From: Pteria penguin
Lineage: Eukaryota; Mollusca; Bivalvia; Pterioida; Pteriidae
Assembly: GCA_035048485.1 (NCBI GenBank)
Contig: CM068590.1
Coordinates: 1,984,001-2,048,000 of the forward strand
Direction of reading: 5' to 3'
Length of the DNA: 64,000 nt
Positions 18,001 through 29,629 of this stretch are shown piece after piece. How positions within the stretch are numbered: position 1 is the stretch's first letter; the number at the start of each line of letters is the position of its first letter. The position numbers were made by a program, and so were the translations under genes. The notes beneath the pieces were generated by a model. It ran no database searches and was not told the origin of the DNA. It was given only the letters and a program-made list of their open reading frames with translations.

Positions 18001-19703
18001 TAGATCATGGCGGCTGACATGAGGATGATTGCTGTTTATACTATTCTCATTGACCAGGACTAACCACAGATAATGTTAGATCATGGCGGCTGACATGAGG
18101 ATGATTACTGTTTATACTATTCTCATTGACCAGGACTAACCACAGATAATGTTAGATCATGGCCGCTGACATGAGGATGATTGCTGTTTATACTATTCTC
18201 ATTGACCAGGACTAACCACAGATAATGTTAGATCATGGCGGCTGACATGAGGATGATTGCTGTTTATACTATTCTCATTGTCCAGGACTAACCACAGATA
18301 ATGTTAGATCATGGCGGCTGACATGAGGATGATTACTGTTTATACTATTGTCATTGACCAGGACTAACCACAGATAATGTTAGATCATGGCGGCTGACAT
18401 GAGGATGATTACTGTTTATACTATTCTCATTGACCAGGACTAACCACAGATAATGTTAGATCATGGCGGCTGACATGAGGATGATTGCTGTTTATACTGT
18501 TCTCATTGACCAGGACTAACCACAGATAATGTTAGATGATGGCAGCTGACATGAGTATGATTACTGTGTATACTGTTCTCATTGACCAGGACTAACCACA
18601 GATAATGTTAGATGATGGCGGCTGACATGAGGATGATTGCTGTTTATACTATTCTCATTGACCAGGACTAACCACAGATAATGTTAGATCATGGCGGCTG
18701 ACATGAGGATGATTGCTGTTTATACTATTCTCATTGACCAGGACTAACCACAGATAATGTTAGATCATGGCGGCTGACATGAGGATGATTACTGTTTATA
18801 CTATTCTCATTGACCAGGACTAACCACAGATAATGTTAGATCATGGCGGCTGACATGAGGATGATTGCTGTTTATACTGTTCTCATTGACCAGGACTAAC
18901 CAAAGATAATGTTAGATCATGGCGGCTGACATGAGGATGATTACTGTTTATACTGTTCTCATTGACCAGGACTAACCACAGATAATGTTAGATCATGGCG
19001 GCTGACATGAGGATGATTGCTGTTTATACTGTTCTCATTGACCAGGACTAACCACAGATAATGTTAGATCATGGCGGCTGACATGAGGATGATTGCTGTT
19101 TATACTATTCTCATTGATCAGGACTAACCACAGATAATGTTAGATCATGGCGGCTGACATGAGGATGATTGCTGTTTATACTATTCTCATTGACCAGGAC
19201 TAACCACAGATAATGTTAGATCATGGTCACTGACATGAGGATGATTGCTGTTTATACTATTCTCATTGACCAGGACTAACCACAGATAATGTTAGATCAT
19301 GGCGGCTGACATGAGGATGATTACTGTTTATACTGTTGTCATTGACCAGGACTAACCACAGATAATGTTAGATCATGGCGGCTGACATGAGGATGATTAC
19401 TGTTTATACTATTCTCATTGACCAGGACTAACCACAGATAATGTTAGATCATGGCGGCTGACATGAGGATGATTGCTGTTTATACTATTCTCATTGACCA
19501 GGACTAACCACAGATAATGTTAGATCATGGCGGCTGACATGAGGATGATTACTGTTTATACTATTCTCATTGACCAGGACTAACCACAGATAATGTTAGA
19601 TCATGGCGGCTGACATGAGGATGATTGCTGTTTATATTGACCAGGACTAACCACAGATAATGTTAGATCATGGCGGCTGAAATGCGGATGATTGCTGTTT
19701 ATA
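1..19703. repeat. Satellite A, 76-bp tandem array (~259 monomers)
   Basis: A head-to-tail repeat with a 76-bp period fills the first 19.7 kb; for example 'acatgaggatgatt' recurs at 1, 77 and every 76 bases after. A monomer reads from ctgacatgaggatgatt through ctcattgaccagg and gataatgttagatc to atggcgg. Variants include gattactg/gattgctg, atactat/atactgt, ggcggctg/ggccgctg/ggtaactg/ggtcactg and gataatgtt/gataataat. Indels are rare: one extra base near 626, 5847, 15905 and 17968. The array is cut by the left window edge, so its true length is unknown. The last unit is damaged, having lost about ten bases near 19635. No long open frame exists on either strand. Array position and function (centromeric, heterochromatic or other) cannot be told from sequence alone. 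Confidence 0.98.
9170..18350. repeat. Higher-order repeat region inside satellite A
   Basis: Private variants recur at whole-monomer spacings, showing block duplication. The 'atatccgctgac' variant lies at 10177, 11393, 13293, 14509 and 16866, which is 16, 25, 16 and 31 monomers apart, the last with one extra base. The 'gagtatgattactgtg' variant lies at 12088, 15508 and 17865, which is 45 and 31 monomers apart. The shared 31-monomer (2,357-bp) step for both markers means one block of that size was copied, including the one-base insertion near 15905. Smaller blocks occur earlier: 11 monomers (836 bp) at 1511/2347 and 14 monomers (1,064 bp) at 4107/5171. Unequal exchange is the usual explanation. 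Confidence 0.85.
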
Positions 19704-20655
19704 ACGGTGTTCTCTACGTAAATTGTTTTACGGCTGAGATCAGTTAGACCCAGTCAGTAGAGAATGTTTTCAACGTCATGGTAATGTTAACTGTAGTTCT
19801 CATGGTTTATTTCTAGGGTGAATGATTTTCTTGATTACATTTTCTACTGTCCTCATTGACCAGACCTGAGTCCGTGTAATGTTACATTGCATCAGGCAGT
19901 TCATTATTGATTATATATAATTTGTAAATGACCTACCATGCAACGATAAAGGGTCAGTAAAATCCATAAGAAGCTAGGATGAGGATTTAAGTTGTGGTGT
20001 TCTCCACATAATTTGTGTTGCGGCTATACCACGTTATACCCTGCTAGTAGGGGACACTTATAATGTTATGGTAACGGTGACTTGTTCTCGTGGTCTATTT
20101 TAAAGGTTGGTTGGTTGGTTGGTTGGTTGATTGATGTTTACATCGCTTTCAAGAATTTGTCAGTGATATCGCGACATGGAAGCAGGAGGTTTTTTAAGGC
20201 GTATGGTTTAACTTAAAATTCTTTATTACTGTCCATATTGACCAGGCTTTACCCATATAAAGTCAATGCATCGGGAAGATTACACCTCATTATGGCGACA
20301 ACAGTACTGACGTAATTTTCATAATTATCACACTACTCCATGTTCTGACTTAGAGGTTACTGCTGGTGTAGTCCTGCTCTGCTGCCTTGCGACTTTGACG
20401 TTTTCTGTTTAGTTTTGATCCATATTCACCCCATTCGTGTAGTCATGAATCAATCTGGTTTCTCTGAGTGCTTTTGTATTGATTACGAGTATCGGTACCC
20501 AAGTAGTACACAGTTACTCAACCTTGACATATGATAACACCTTGACATATGATAACACCTTGACATATCATAACACCTTTGTTTTCCATTTCTTTCTGAA
20601 GTACATTCAAACATAAATTCTTTTGGTGATTATTTGACTATTATAATGTTTCTTG
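19704..20655. repeat. Linker between the satellites with degenerate satellite-A units
   Basis: This non-coding linker is an imperfect tandem duplication of a longer unit. The run ggtgttctc...ttacggctgag...catggtaatg...gttctcatggt (about 19705-19810) recurs in diverged form at about 19998-20100. Each half is followed by a diverged satellite-A-like stretch, at about 19840-19900 (cctcattgaccagacc...gtaatgttac) and 20222-20280 (attgaccagg...cccatataaag). The linker also has a (GGTT)n run near 20105-20130 and three 18-bp copies of accttgacatatgataac at 20521-20574. A paralogue lies at 43926-44600 and a shorter one at 34962-35430. I see no gene here. Confidence 0.8.
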
Positions 20656-23600
20656 TGCATGTCCTTGGTGATTTGTGTGATACAGCTTGGTCTTCTCTTT
20701 TATTACCATGTGTTACGGGATTGTCCTTGATGAATGGTGTCAAACAGGTTGGTCAGATGTCTTCTGTCTTCTCTTTTGTTATCAGGTGTTATGTGCATGT
20801 CCTTAGTGATTTGTATGATACAGGTTGGTCAGATGTCCTTTGTCTTCTCTTTTGTTATCATGTGTTATGTGCATGTCCTTGGTGACTTGTATGATACAGG
20901 TTGGTCAGATGTCCTTTGTCTTCTCTTTTGTTATCATGTGTTATGTGCATGTCCTTGGTGATTTGTATGATACAGGTTGGTCAGATGTCTTCTGTCTTCT
21001 CTTTTGGTATCATTTGTTATGTGCATGTCCTTGGTGATTTGTATGATACAGGTTGGTCAGATGTCTTCTGTCTTCTCTTTTGGTATCATTTGTTATGTGC
21101 ATGTCCTTGGTGATTTGTATGATACAGGTTGGTCAGATGTCTTCTGTCTTCTCTTTTGGTATCATTTGTTATGTGCATGTCCTTGGTGATTTGTATGATA
21201 CAGGTTGGTCAGATGTCTTCTGTCTTCTCTTTTGGTATCATTTGTTATGTGCATGTCCTTGGTGATTTGTATGATACAGGTTGGTCAGATGTCTTCTCTC
21301 TTCTCTTTTGGTATCATGTGTTATGTGCATGTCCCTTGTGATTTGTATGATACAGGTTGGTCAGATGTCTTCTCTCTTCTCTTTTGTTATCATGTGTTAT
21401 ATGTATGTCCTTGGTGATTTGTATGATACAGGTTGGTCAGATGTCTTCTGTCTTCTCTTTTGGTATCATTTGTTATGTGCATGTCCTTGGTGATTTGTAT
21501 GATACAGGTTGGTCAGATGTCTTCTCTCTTCTCTTTTGGTATCATGTGTTATGTGCATGTCCCTTGTGATTTGTATGATACAGGTTGGTCAGATGTCTTC
21601 TCTCTTCTCTTTTGTTATCATGTGTTATATGTATGTCCTTGGTGATTTGTATGATACAGGTTGGTCAGATGTCTTCTCTCTTCTCTTTTATTATCATGTG
21701 TTATGTCTATGTCCTTGGTGATTTGTATGATACAGGTTGGTGAGATGTCTTCTCTCTTCTCTTTTGTTATCATGTGTCATATGTATGTCCTTGGTGACCT
21801 GTATGATACAAGTTGGTCAGATGTCTTCTGTCTTCTCTTTTATTATCATGTGTTATGTGCATGTCCTTGGTGATTTGTATGATACAGGTTGGTCAGATGT
21901 CTTCTGTCCTCTCTTTTGGTATCATTTATTATGTGCATGTCCTTGGTGATTTGTATGATACAGGTTGGTCAGATGTCCTCTGTCTTCTCTTTTGTTATCA
22001 TTTGTAATGTGCATGTCCTTGGTGATTTGTATGATACAAGTTGGTCAGATGTCTTCTGTCTTCTCTTTTGTTATCATTTGTTATGTGCATGTCCTTGGTG
22101 ATTTGTATGATACAGGTTGGTCAGATGTCTTCTGCCTTCCCTTTTGGTATCATTTGTTATGTGCATGTCCTTGGTGATTTGTATGATACAGGTTGGTCAG
22201 ATGTCTTCTGTCTTCTCTTTTGGTATCATTTGTTATGTGCATGTTCTTGGTGATTTGTATGATACAGGTTGGTCAGATGTCTTCTGTCTTCTCTTTTGGT
22301 ATCATTTGTTATGTGCATGTCTTTGGTGATTTGTATGATACAGGTTGGTCAGATGTCTTCTGTCTTCTCTTTTGGTATCATTTGTTATGTGCATGTCCTT
22401 GGTGATGTGTATGATACAGGTTGGTCAGATGTCTTCTGTCTTCTCTTTTGGTATCATTTGTTATGTGCATGGCCTTGGTGATTTGTATGATACAGGTTGG
22501 TCAGATATCTTCCGTCATCTCTTTTGGTGTCATTTGTTATGTGCATGTCTTTGGTGATTTGTATGATACAGGTTGGTCAGATGTCTTCTCTCTTCTCTTT
22601 TGGTATCATTTGTTATGTGTATGTCCTTGGTGATTTGTATGATACAGTTTGGCCAGATGTCTTCTGTCTTCTCTTTTGGTATCATTTATTATGTGCATGT
22701 CCTTGGTGACTTGTACGATACAGGTTGGGCAGATGTCTTCTGTCTTCTCTTTTGGTATCATTTGTTATGTGCATGTCTTTGGTGATTTGTATGATATAGG
22801 TTGGTTAGATGTCTTCTGTCTTCTCTTTTGGTATCATTTGTTATGTGCATATCATTGGTGATTTGTATGATACAGGTTGGTCAGATGTCTTCTGTCTTCT
22901 CTTTTGGTATCATTTGTTATGTGCATGTCTTTGGTGATTTGTATGATACAGGTTGGTCAGATGTCTTCTGGCTTCTCTTTTGGTATCATTTGTTATGTGC
23001 ATGTCTTTGTTGATTTGTATGATACAGGTTGGTCAGATGTCTTCTGTCTTCTCTTTTGGTATCATTTGTTATGTGCATGTCTTTGTTGATTTGTATGATA
23101 CAGGTTGGTCAGATGTCTTCTGTCCTCTCTTTTGGTATCATTTGTTATGTGCATGTCCTTGTTGATTTGTATGATACAGGTTGGTCAGATGTCTTCTGTC
23201 TTCTCTTTTGGTATCATTTGTTATGTGCATGTTCTTGGTGATTTGTATGATACAGGTTGGTCAGATGTCTTCTGTCTTCTCTTTTGGTACCATTTATATG
23301 TGCATGTCCTTGGTGATTTGTATGATACAGGTTGGTCAGATGTCTTCCGTCATCTCTTTTGGTGTCATTTGTTATGTGCATGTCCTTGGTGATTTGTATG
23401 ATACAGGTAGGTCAGATGTCTTCTGTCTTCTCTTTTGGTATCATTTGTTATGTGCATGTCCTTGGTGATTTGTATGATACAGGTTGGTCAGATGTCTTCT
23501 GGCTTCTCTTTTGGTATCATTTGTTATGTGCATGTCCTTGGTGATTTGTATGATACATGTTGGTCAGATGTCTTCTCTCTTCTCTTTTGGTATCATGTGT

Positions 23601-26600
23601 TATGTGCATGTCCCTTGTGATTTGTATGATACAGGTTGGTCAGATGTCTTCTCTCTTCTCTTTTGTTATCATGTGTTATATGTATGTCCTTGGTGATTTG
23701 TATGATACAGGTTGGTCAGATGTCTTCTGTCTTCTCTTTTATTATCATGTGTTATGTCTATGTCCTTGGTGATTTGTATGATACAGGTTGGTCAGATGTC
23801 TTCTCTCTTCTCTTTTATTATCATGTGTTTTGTCTATGTCCTTGGTGATTTGTATGATACAAATTGGTCAGATGTCTTCTGTCTTCTCTTTTGTTATCAT
23901 TTGTTATGTGCATGTCCTTGGTGATTTGTATGATACAGGTTGGTCAGATGTCTTCTGCCTTCCCTTTTGGTATCATTTGTTATGTGCATGTCCTTGGTGA
24001 TTTGTATGATACAGGTTGGTCAGATGTCTTCTGTCTTCTCTTTTGGTATCATTTGTTATGTGCATGTTCTTGGTGATTTGTATGATACAGGTTGGTCAGA
24101 TGTCTTCTGTCTTCTCTTTTGGTATCATTTGTTATGTGCATGTCTTTGGTGATTTGTATGATACAGGTTGGTCAGATGTCTTCTGTCTTCTCTTTTGGTA
24201 TCATTTGTTATGTGCATGTCCTTGGTGATGTGTATGATACAGGTTGGTCAGATGTCTTCTGTCTTCTCTTTTGGTATCATTTGTTATGTGCATGGCCTTG
24301 GTGATTTGTATGATACAGGTTGGTCAGATATCTTCCGTCATCTCTTTTGGTGTCATTTGTTATGTGCATGTCTTTGGTGATTTGTATGATACAGGTTGGT
24401 CAGATGTCTTCTCTCTTCTCTTTTGGTATCATTTGTTATGTGTATGTCCTTGGTGATTTGTATGATACAGTTTGGCCAGATGTCTTCTGTCTTCTCTTTT
24501 GGTATCATTTATTATGTGCATGTCCTTGGTGACTTGTACGATACAGGTTGGGCAGATGTCTTCTGTCTTCTCTTTTGGTATCATTTGTTATGTGCATGTC
24601 TTTGGTGATTTGTATGATATAGGTTGGTTAGATGTCTTCTGTCTTCTCTTTTGGTATCATTTGTTATGTGCATATCATTGGTGATTTGTATGATACAGGT
24701 TGGTCAGATGTCTTCTGTCTTCTCTTTTGGTATCATTTGTTATGTGCATGTCTTTGGTGATTTGTATGATACAGGTTGGTCAGATGTCTTCTGGCTTCTC
24801 TTTTGGTATCATTTGTTATGTGCATGTCTTTGTTGATTTGTATGATACAGGTTGGTCAGATGTCTTCTGTCTTCTCTTTTGGTATCATTTGTTATGTGCA
24901 TGTCTTTGTTGATTTGTATGATACAGGTTGGTCAGATGTCTTCTGTCCTCTCTTTTGGTATCATTTGTTATGTGCATGTCCTTGTTGATTTGTATGATAC
25001 AGGTTGGTCAGATGTCTTCTGTCTTCTCTTTTGGTATCATTTGTTATGTGCATGTTCTTGGTGATTTGTATGATACAGGTTGGTCAGATGTCTTCTGTCT
25101 TCTCTTTTGGTACCATTTATATGTGCATGTCCTTGGTGATTTGTATGATACAGGTTGGTCAGATGTCTTCCGTCATCTCTTTTGGTGTCATTTGTTATGT
25201 GCATGTCCTTGGTGATTTGTATGATACAGGTAGGTCAGATGTCTTCTGTCTTCTCTTTTGGTATCATTTGTTATGTGCATGTCCTTGGTGATTTGTATGA
25301 TACAGGTTGGTCAGATGTCTTCTGGCTTCTCTTTTGGTATCATTTGTTATGTGCATGTCCTTGGTGATTTGTATGATACATGTTGGTCAGATGTCTTCTC
25401 TCTTCTCTTTTATTATCATGTGTTATGTCTATGTCCTTGGTGATTTGTATGATACAGGTTGGTCGGATGTCTTCTCTCTTCTCTTTTATTATCATGTGTT
25501 TTGTCTATGTCCTTGGTGATTTGTATGATACAGGTTGGTCAGATGTCTTCTCTCTTCTCTTTTATTATCATGTGTTATGTGCATGTCCTTGGTGATTTGT
25601 ATGATACAGGTTGGTCAGATGTCTTCTGTCCTCTCTTTTGGTATCATTTGTTATGTGCATGTCCTTGGTGATTTGTATGATACAGGTTGGTCAGATGTCT
25701 TCTGTCTTCTCTTTTGGCATCATTTGTTATGTGCATGTCTTTGGTGATTTGTATGATACAGGTTGGTCAGATGTCCTCTGTCTTCTCTTTTGTTATCATT
25801 TGTAATGTGCATGTCCTTGGTGATTTGTATGATACAAATTGGTCAGATGTCTTCTGTCTTCTCTTTTGTTATCATTTCTTATGTGCATGTCCTTGGTGAT
25901 TTGTATGATACAGGTTGGTCAGATGTCTTCTGTCTTCCCTTTTGGTATCATTTGTTATGTGCATGTCCTTGGTGATTTGTATGATACAGGTTGGTCAGAT
26001 GTCTTCTGTCTTCTCTTTTGGTATCATTTGTTATGTGCATGTTCTTGGTGATTTGTATGATACAGGTTGGTCAGATGTCTTCTGTCTTCTCTTTTGGTAT
26101 CATTTGTTATGTTCATGTCTTTGGTGATTTGTATGATACAGGTTGGTCAGATGTCTTCCGTCATCTCTTTTGGTGTCATTTGTTATGTGCATGTCTTTGG
26201 TGATTTGTATGATACAGGTTGGTCAGATGTCTTCTCTCTTCTCTTTTGGTATCATTTGTTATGTGTATGTCCTTGGTGATTTGTATGATACAGTTTGGAC
26301 AGATGTCTTCTCTCTTCTCTTTAGATATCATTTGTTATATGCATGTCTTTGGTGATTTGTATGATACAGGTTGGTCAGATGTCTTCTGTCTTCTCTTTTG
26401 GTATCATTTATTATGTGCATGTCCTTGGTGATTTGTACGACACAGGTTGGTCAGATGTCTTCTGTCTTCTCTTTTGGTATCATTTGTTATGTGCATGTCT
26501 TTGGTGATTTGTATGATATAGGTTGGTTAGATGTCTTCTGTCTTCTCTTTTGGTATCATTTGTTATGTGCATATCCTTGGTGATTTGTATGATAAAGGTT

Positions 26601-28135
26601 GGTCAGATGTCTTCTGTCTTCTCTTTTGGTATCATTTGTTATGTGCATGTCTTTGGTGATTTGTATGATACAGGTTGGTCAGATGTCTTCTGTCTTCTCT
26701 TTTGGTATCATTTGTTATGTGCATGTCTTTGTTGATTTGTATGATACAGGTTGGTCAGATGTCTTCTGTCTTCTCTTTTGGTATCATTTGTTATGTGCAT
26801 GTCTTTGTTGATTTGTATGATACTGGTTGGTCAGATGTCTTCTGTCCTCTCTTTTGGTATCATTTGTTATGTGCATGTCCTTGGTGATTTGTATGATACA
26901 GGTTGGTCAGATGTCTTCTGTCTTCTCTTTTGGTATCATTTGTTATGTGCATGTTCTTGGTGATTTGTATGATACAGGTTGGTCAGATGTCTTCTGTCTT
27001 CTCTTTTGGTACCATTTATATGTGCATGTCCTTGGTGATTTGTATGATACAGGTTGGTCAGATGTCTTCCGTCATCTCTTTTGGTGTCATTTGTTATGTG
27101 CATGTCTTTGGTGATTTGTATGATACAGGTTGGTCAGATGTCTTCTCTCTTCTCTTTTGGTATCATTTGTTATGTGTATGTCCTTGGTGATTTGTATGAT
27201 ACAGTTTGGCCAGATGTCTTCTGTCTTCTCTTTTGGTATCATTTGTTATGTGCATGTCCTTGGTGATTTGTATGATACAGGTTGGTCAGATGTCTTCTGT
27301 CTTCTCTTTTGGTATCATTTGTTATGTGCATGTCCTTGGTGATTTGTATGATACAGGTTGGTCAGATGTCTTCTGTCTTCTCTTTTGGTATCATTTGTTA
27401 TGTGCATGTCTATGGTGATTTGTATGATATAGGTTGGTTAGATGTCTTCTGTCTTCTCTTTTGGTATCATTTGTTATGTGCATATCCTTGGTGATTTGTA
27501 TGATAAAGGTTGGTCAGATGTCTTCTGTCTTCTCTTTTGGTATCATTTGTTATGTGCATGTCTTTGGTGATTTGTATGATACAGGTTGGTCAGATGTCTT
27601 CTGTCTTCTCTTTTGGTATCATTTGTTATGTGCATGTCTTTGTTGATTTGTATGATACAGGTTGGTCAGATGTCTTCTGTCTTCTCTTTTGGTATCATTT
27701 GTTATGTGCATGTCTTTGTTGATTTGTATGATACAGGTTGGTCAGATGTCTTCTGTCTTCTCTTTTGGTATCATTTGTTATGTGCATGTCCTTGGTGATT
27801 TGTATGATACAGGTTGGTCAGATGTCTTCTGTCTTCTCTTTTGGTATCATTTGTTATGTGCATGTTCTTGGTGATTTGTATGATACAGGTTGGTCTGATG
27901 TCTTCTGTCTTCTCTTTTGGTATCATTTGTTATGTGCATGTCCTTGGTGATTTGTATGATACAGGTTGGTCAGATGTCTTCTGTCTTCTCTTTTGGTATC
28001 ATTTGTTATGTGCATGTCCTTGGTGATTTGTATGATACAGGTTGGTCAGATGTCTTCTCTCTTCTCTTTTGGTATCATTTGTTATGTGCATGTACTTGGT
28101 GATTTGTACAGCTTAGTCAGAAGTCTTCTCCTTTG
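20656..28135. repeat. Satellite B, 76-bp tandem array (~98 monomers)
   Basis: A second tandem array has exactly 76 bp per unit but a sequence unrelated to satellite A. The monomer runs gatgtcttctgtcttctc, ttttggtatcatttg, ttatgtgcatgtccttgg, tgatttgtatgatacagg, ttggtca. The plus strand is very T-rich: in the consensus I count 36 T, 18 G, 11 C and 11 A. The edge monomers at both ends are more diverged, as expected of a satellite homogenised from the middle. Because 76 is 3x25+1, each frame shifts at each unit and the stop recurs only every third unit; this creates dozens of overlapping 70-aa frames, which I do not regard as genes. Single unexpanded units exist at paralogous positions elsewhere in the window. 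Confidence 0.98.
22041..25380. repeat. 1,823-bp higher-order duplication in satellite B
   Basis: Monomers from about 22100 to 23560 recur at a constant offset of 1,823 bp from about 23930 to 25380, with the same private variants in all three reading frames. The offset is 24 monomers less one base, because one variant unit (near 23290 and 25113, reading taccatttatatgtg) has 75 bp. A third, more diverged version follows from about 25840 to 27800, with the same 75-bp unit near 27012. The near-identity of the first two blocks points to recent duplication, or to an assembly artefact. Confidence 0.85.
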
Positions 28136-29110
28136 TTCGCAAGTTTTGGCATTACTGGCACATAAACTGGACTTGCCTATACCATCAGATCAAGAGTATG
28201 AATTACAGTGAACATAGAATGTCCATTGATACATTGTCGTCACTGTCAGTGACTTTCGTATTTTACATTTACATACAAATATTTCAAATTAAAATGTCTA
28301 ATCCCCGTCATTGCCAGATGGTTGCCTCGGTCCCCGTCATTGTCAGATGGCTGGCAACGTTCATCGACAAAGCCAGATGGTTGGCCTCGTTATCAAATAT
28401 ATACCTCCAGATTTACAGCTGTATTGTATAATGGGAAATCTTCATTTACAACTAACCTATCGTATGTTGGCATAGTTCTCTACTTGTCTGAAATTTAATT
28501 TAAACCTATACATTTCCGAGGTTTTGCGAGATAGCCATATTTTGTCAATTGAAAAGCACTCAGGTGGGTATGACACATTCTTTCTTGATCTTTTATTGTT
28601 CAGTAACGTGACGGTTTAAAATGCAATGAACAGCATTTCAGAAAAACTGTAAACAGATTGAATAAAGGCTGCAATTGTAAGTGATCGGGGTATTTATATG
28701 TTCAATGGAACGCATGTTTGCAATGTTTATATGTACTTTTAGGCCTTAGAACGTGATGGATGTCACGGCTGGACAACAAGATAAGTGTGTAGAAAATGCT
28801 GGATGTCAAGATGGTGGAACATGGTTAATATCACGACTGGAGAAGGTGGTGGGTGTCATGAATAGAAAGAAAGAAAATAGATAACTAAAAAAAAAACCAA
28901 AGAAAAAAAAAAAAACCAAAATCAAAACAAAGAAAATCTTATCATCGGAAGTCATAATCATAAACTTTAAAATATTACAGCAAATGTAGTCAATTAAGGC
29001 GTAAAAAATAAATTGATTTTGAGTAAACAAAAGTGTATAAAGTAATATATAATAGCCTAGGGACAGCAACTGAAGAATTTAATTAACGATTAAAAAAGAT
29101 CAAGTGGCAT
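28136..29110. other. Non-coding stretch, paralogous to 44680-45660
   Basis: There is no supported gene. The segment aligns base by base with 44680-45660 on shared runs such as gacttgcctataccatcagatc, cactgtcagtgactttcg, and the 'ggaacatggttaatatcac' and 'gtggcataattgtatacc' strings. It holds an imperfect triplicate of a 'cccgtcattgccagatgg' motif at about 28303-28390 and A-rich runs near 28880-28920. Confidence 0.7.
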
Positions 29111-29170
29111 AATTGTATACCAGAAGTTTGGTCAAAATAATTCGATGCTCTACCACTCTGAACTATATTT

Positions 29171-29605
29171 CTATTTCTTTTTCGACTTTGGATAAGCTGA
29201 AACTACAAAGCCATTTTTCCCAATTGGTACTGCAAGCTCTTTGTCGTTGCCCATGTCGTAGTAGGCCGCAAACCCTCGCGGTTGATTATCGTAACGTGGA
29301 ATGCTTCCGCTTGACATAGTATCTCGTATGAAGTTGGATACGTCCTCTTGGTTATGGAGCGAGGGATTCACTTGACGAAATTCATCGCCGTGTTTATCCC
29401 AAAGATGTTGTAAACCAGCTTTATCGTTTCCCTTCTCTAAAAATAGCATTCCTGTGCCTTTAATTTGTGAACCTGCGAATGCTTTGTCTTTTTCTACGAT
29501 GTCCTGAAGACCACAGTCTGATAATTCACGTGTCCATTTTATATCCTCGGGAGTGTGTTTCACACCCTTTTCTTTCAAGCGATCAGACGTCCCTTTTTTG
29601 GCCAT
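29171..29605 (-). CDS. Small BECR/PBECR-like RNase-fold protein, copy 1 (144 aa)
   Basis: This single-exon frame encodes 144 residues. I start at the internal Met at 29605 (MAKKG), because translations line up from there with the copy at 45685-46119 and because a candidate 3' splice site (aaaatttcag) lies on the minus strand just upstream, with the exon starting near 29626. That makes the frame's earlier Met intronic. Visible motifs are a GVKHTPEDIKW block (residues 14-24), FLEKGNDKAGLQHLWDKHG (55-73, His67 and His72), TMSSGSIPR (96-104) and a C-terminal NGFVVSAYPKSKKK. The G-x-x-H-[LI]-x-x-x-H core with a late [ST]AYP strand recalls the barnase/EndoU/colicin E5-D/RelE-like (BECR, phage PBECR) RNase folds of bacterial polymorphic toxins. 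That assignment is from memory of motif shape and is unproven. There is no signal peptide or membrane segment; the lysine-rich tail is conserved. Substrate and role are unknown. Confidence 0.6.
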   Translation of the reverse strand: MAKKGTSDRLKEKGVKHTPEDIKWTRELSDCGLQDIVEKDKAFAGSQIKGTGMLFLEKGNDKAGLQHLWDKHGDEFRQVNPSLHNQEDVSNFIRDTMSSGSIPRYDNQPRGFAAYYDMGNDKELAVPIGKNGFVVSAYPKSKKK

Positions 29606-29626
29606 TATATTGATTTCTGATGTGGT

Positions 29627-29629
29627 CTG
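29627..29629 (-). promoter_or_regulatory. Candidate 3' splice site before RNase-like copy 1
   Basis: On the minus strand the sequence reads ttaacaaaatttcag followed by accacatcag and the start region. The same layout (tttaacaacatttcag|accacat) occurs before the copy at 46119, and ttttaacatgttttcag|actacg before the broken copy at 37384. Conservation of the AG and the pyrimidine-rich tract in three paralogues suggests an upstream non-coding exon that I cannot locate. Confidence 0.45.

Noticed and set aside
1..19703. Possible CRISPR-like array
   Set aside because: There are no unique spacers between the repeats; the units are contiguous 76-mers in a eukaryotic context.
1..28135. Homology between satellite A and satellite B
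   Set aside because: I compared the consensus monomers in both orientations by eye and saw only short chance matches such as gatttgtatgatac versus gattactgtttatac.
20634..28211. Dozens of overlapping plus-strand frames of 61-95 aa across satellite B
   Set aside because: Their starts step by exactly 76 bases, and their length is set by the frame shift per unit (76 = 3x25+1). They are a by-product of the tandem period and show no independent coding sign.
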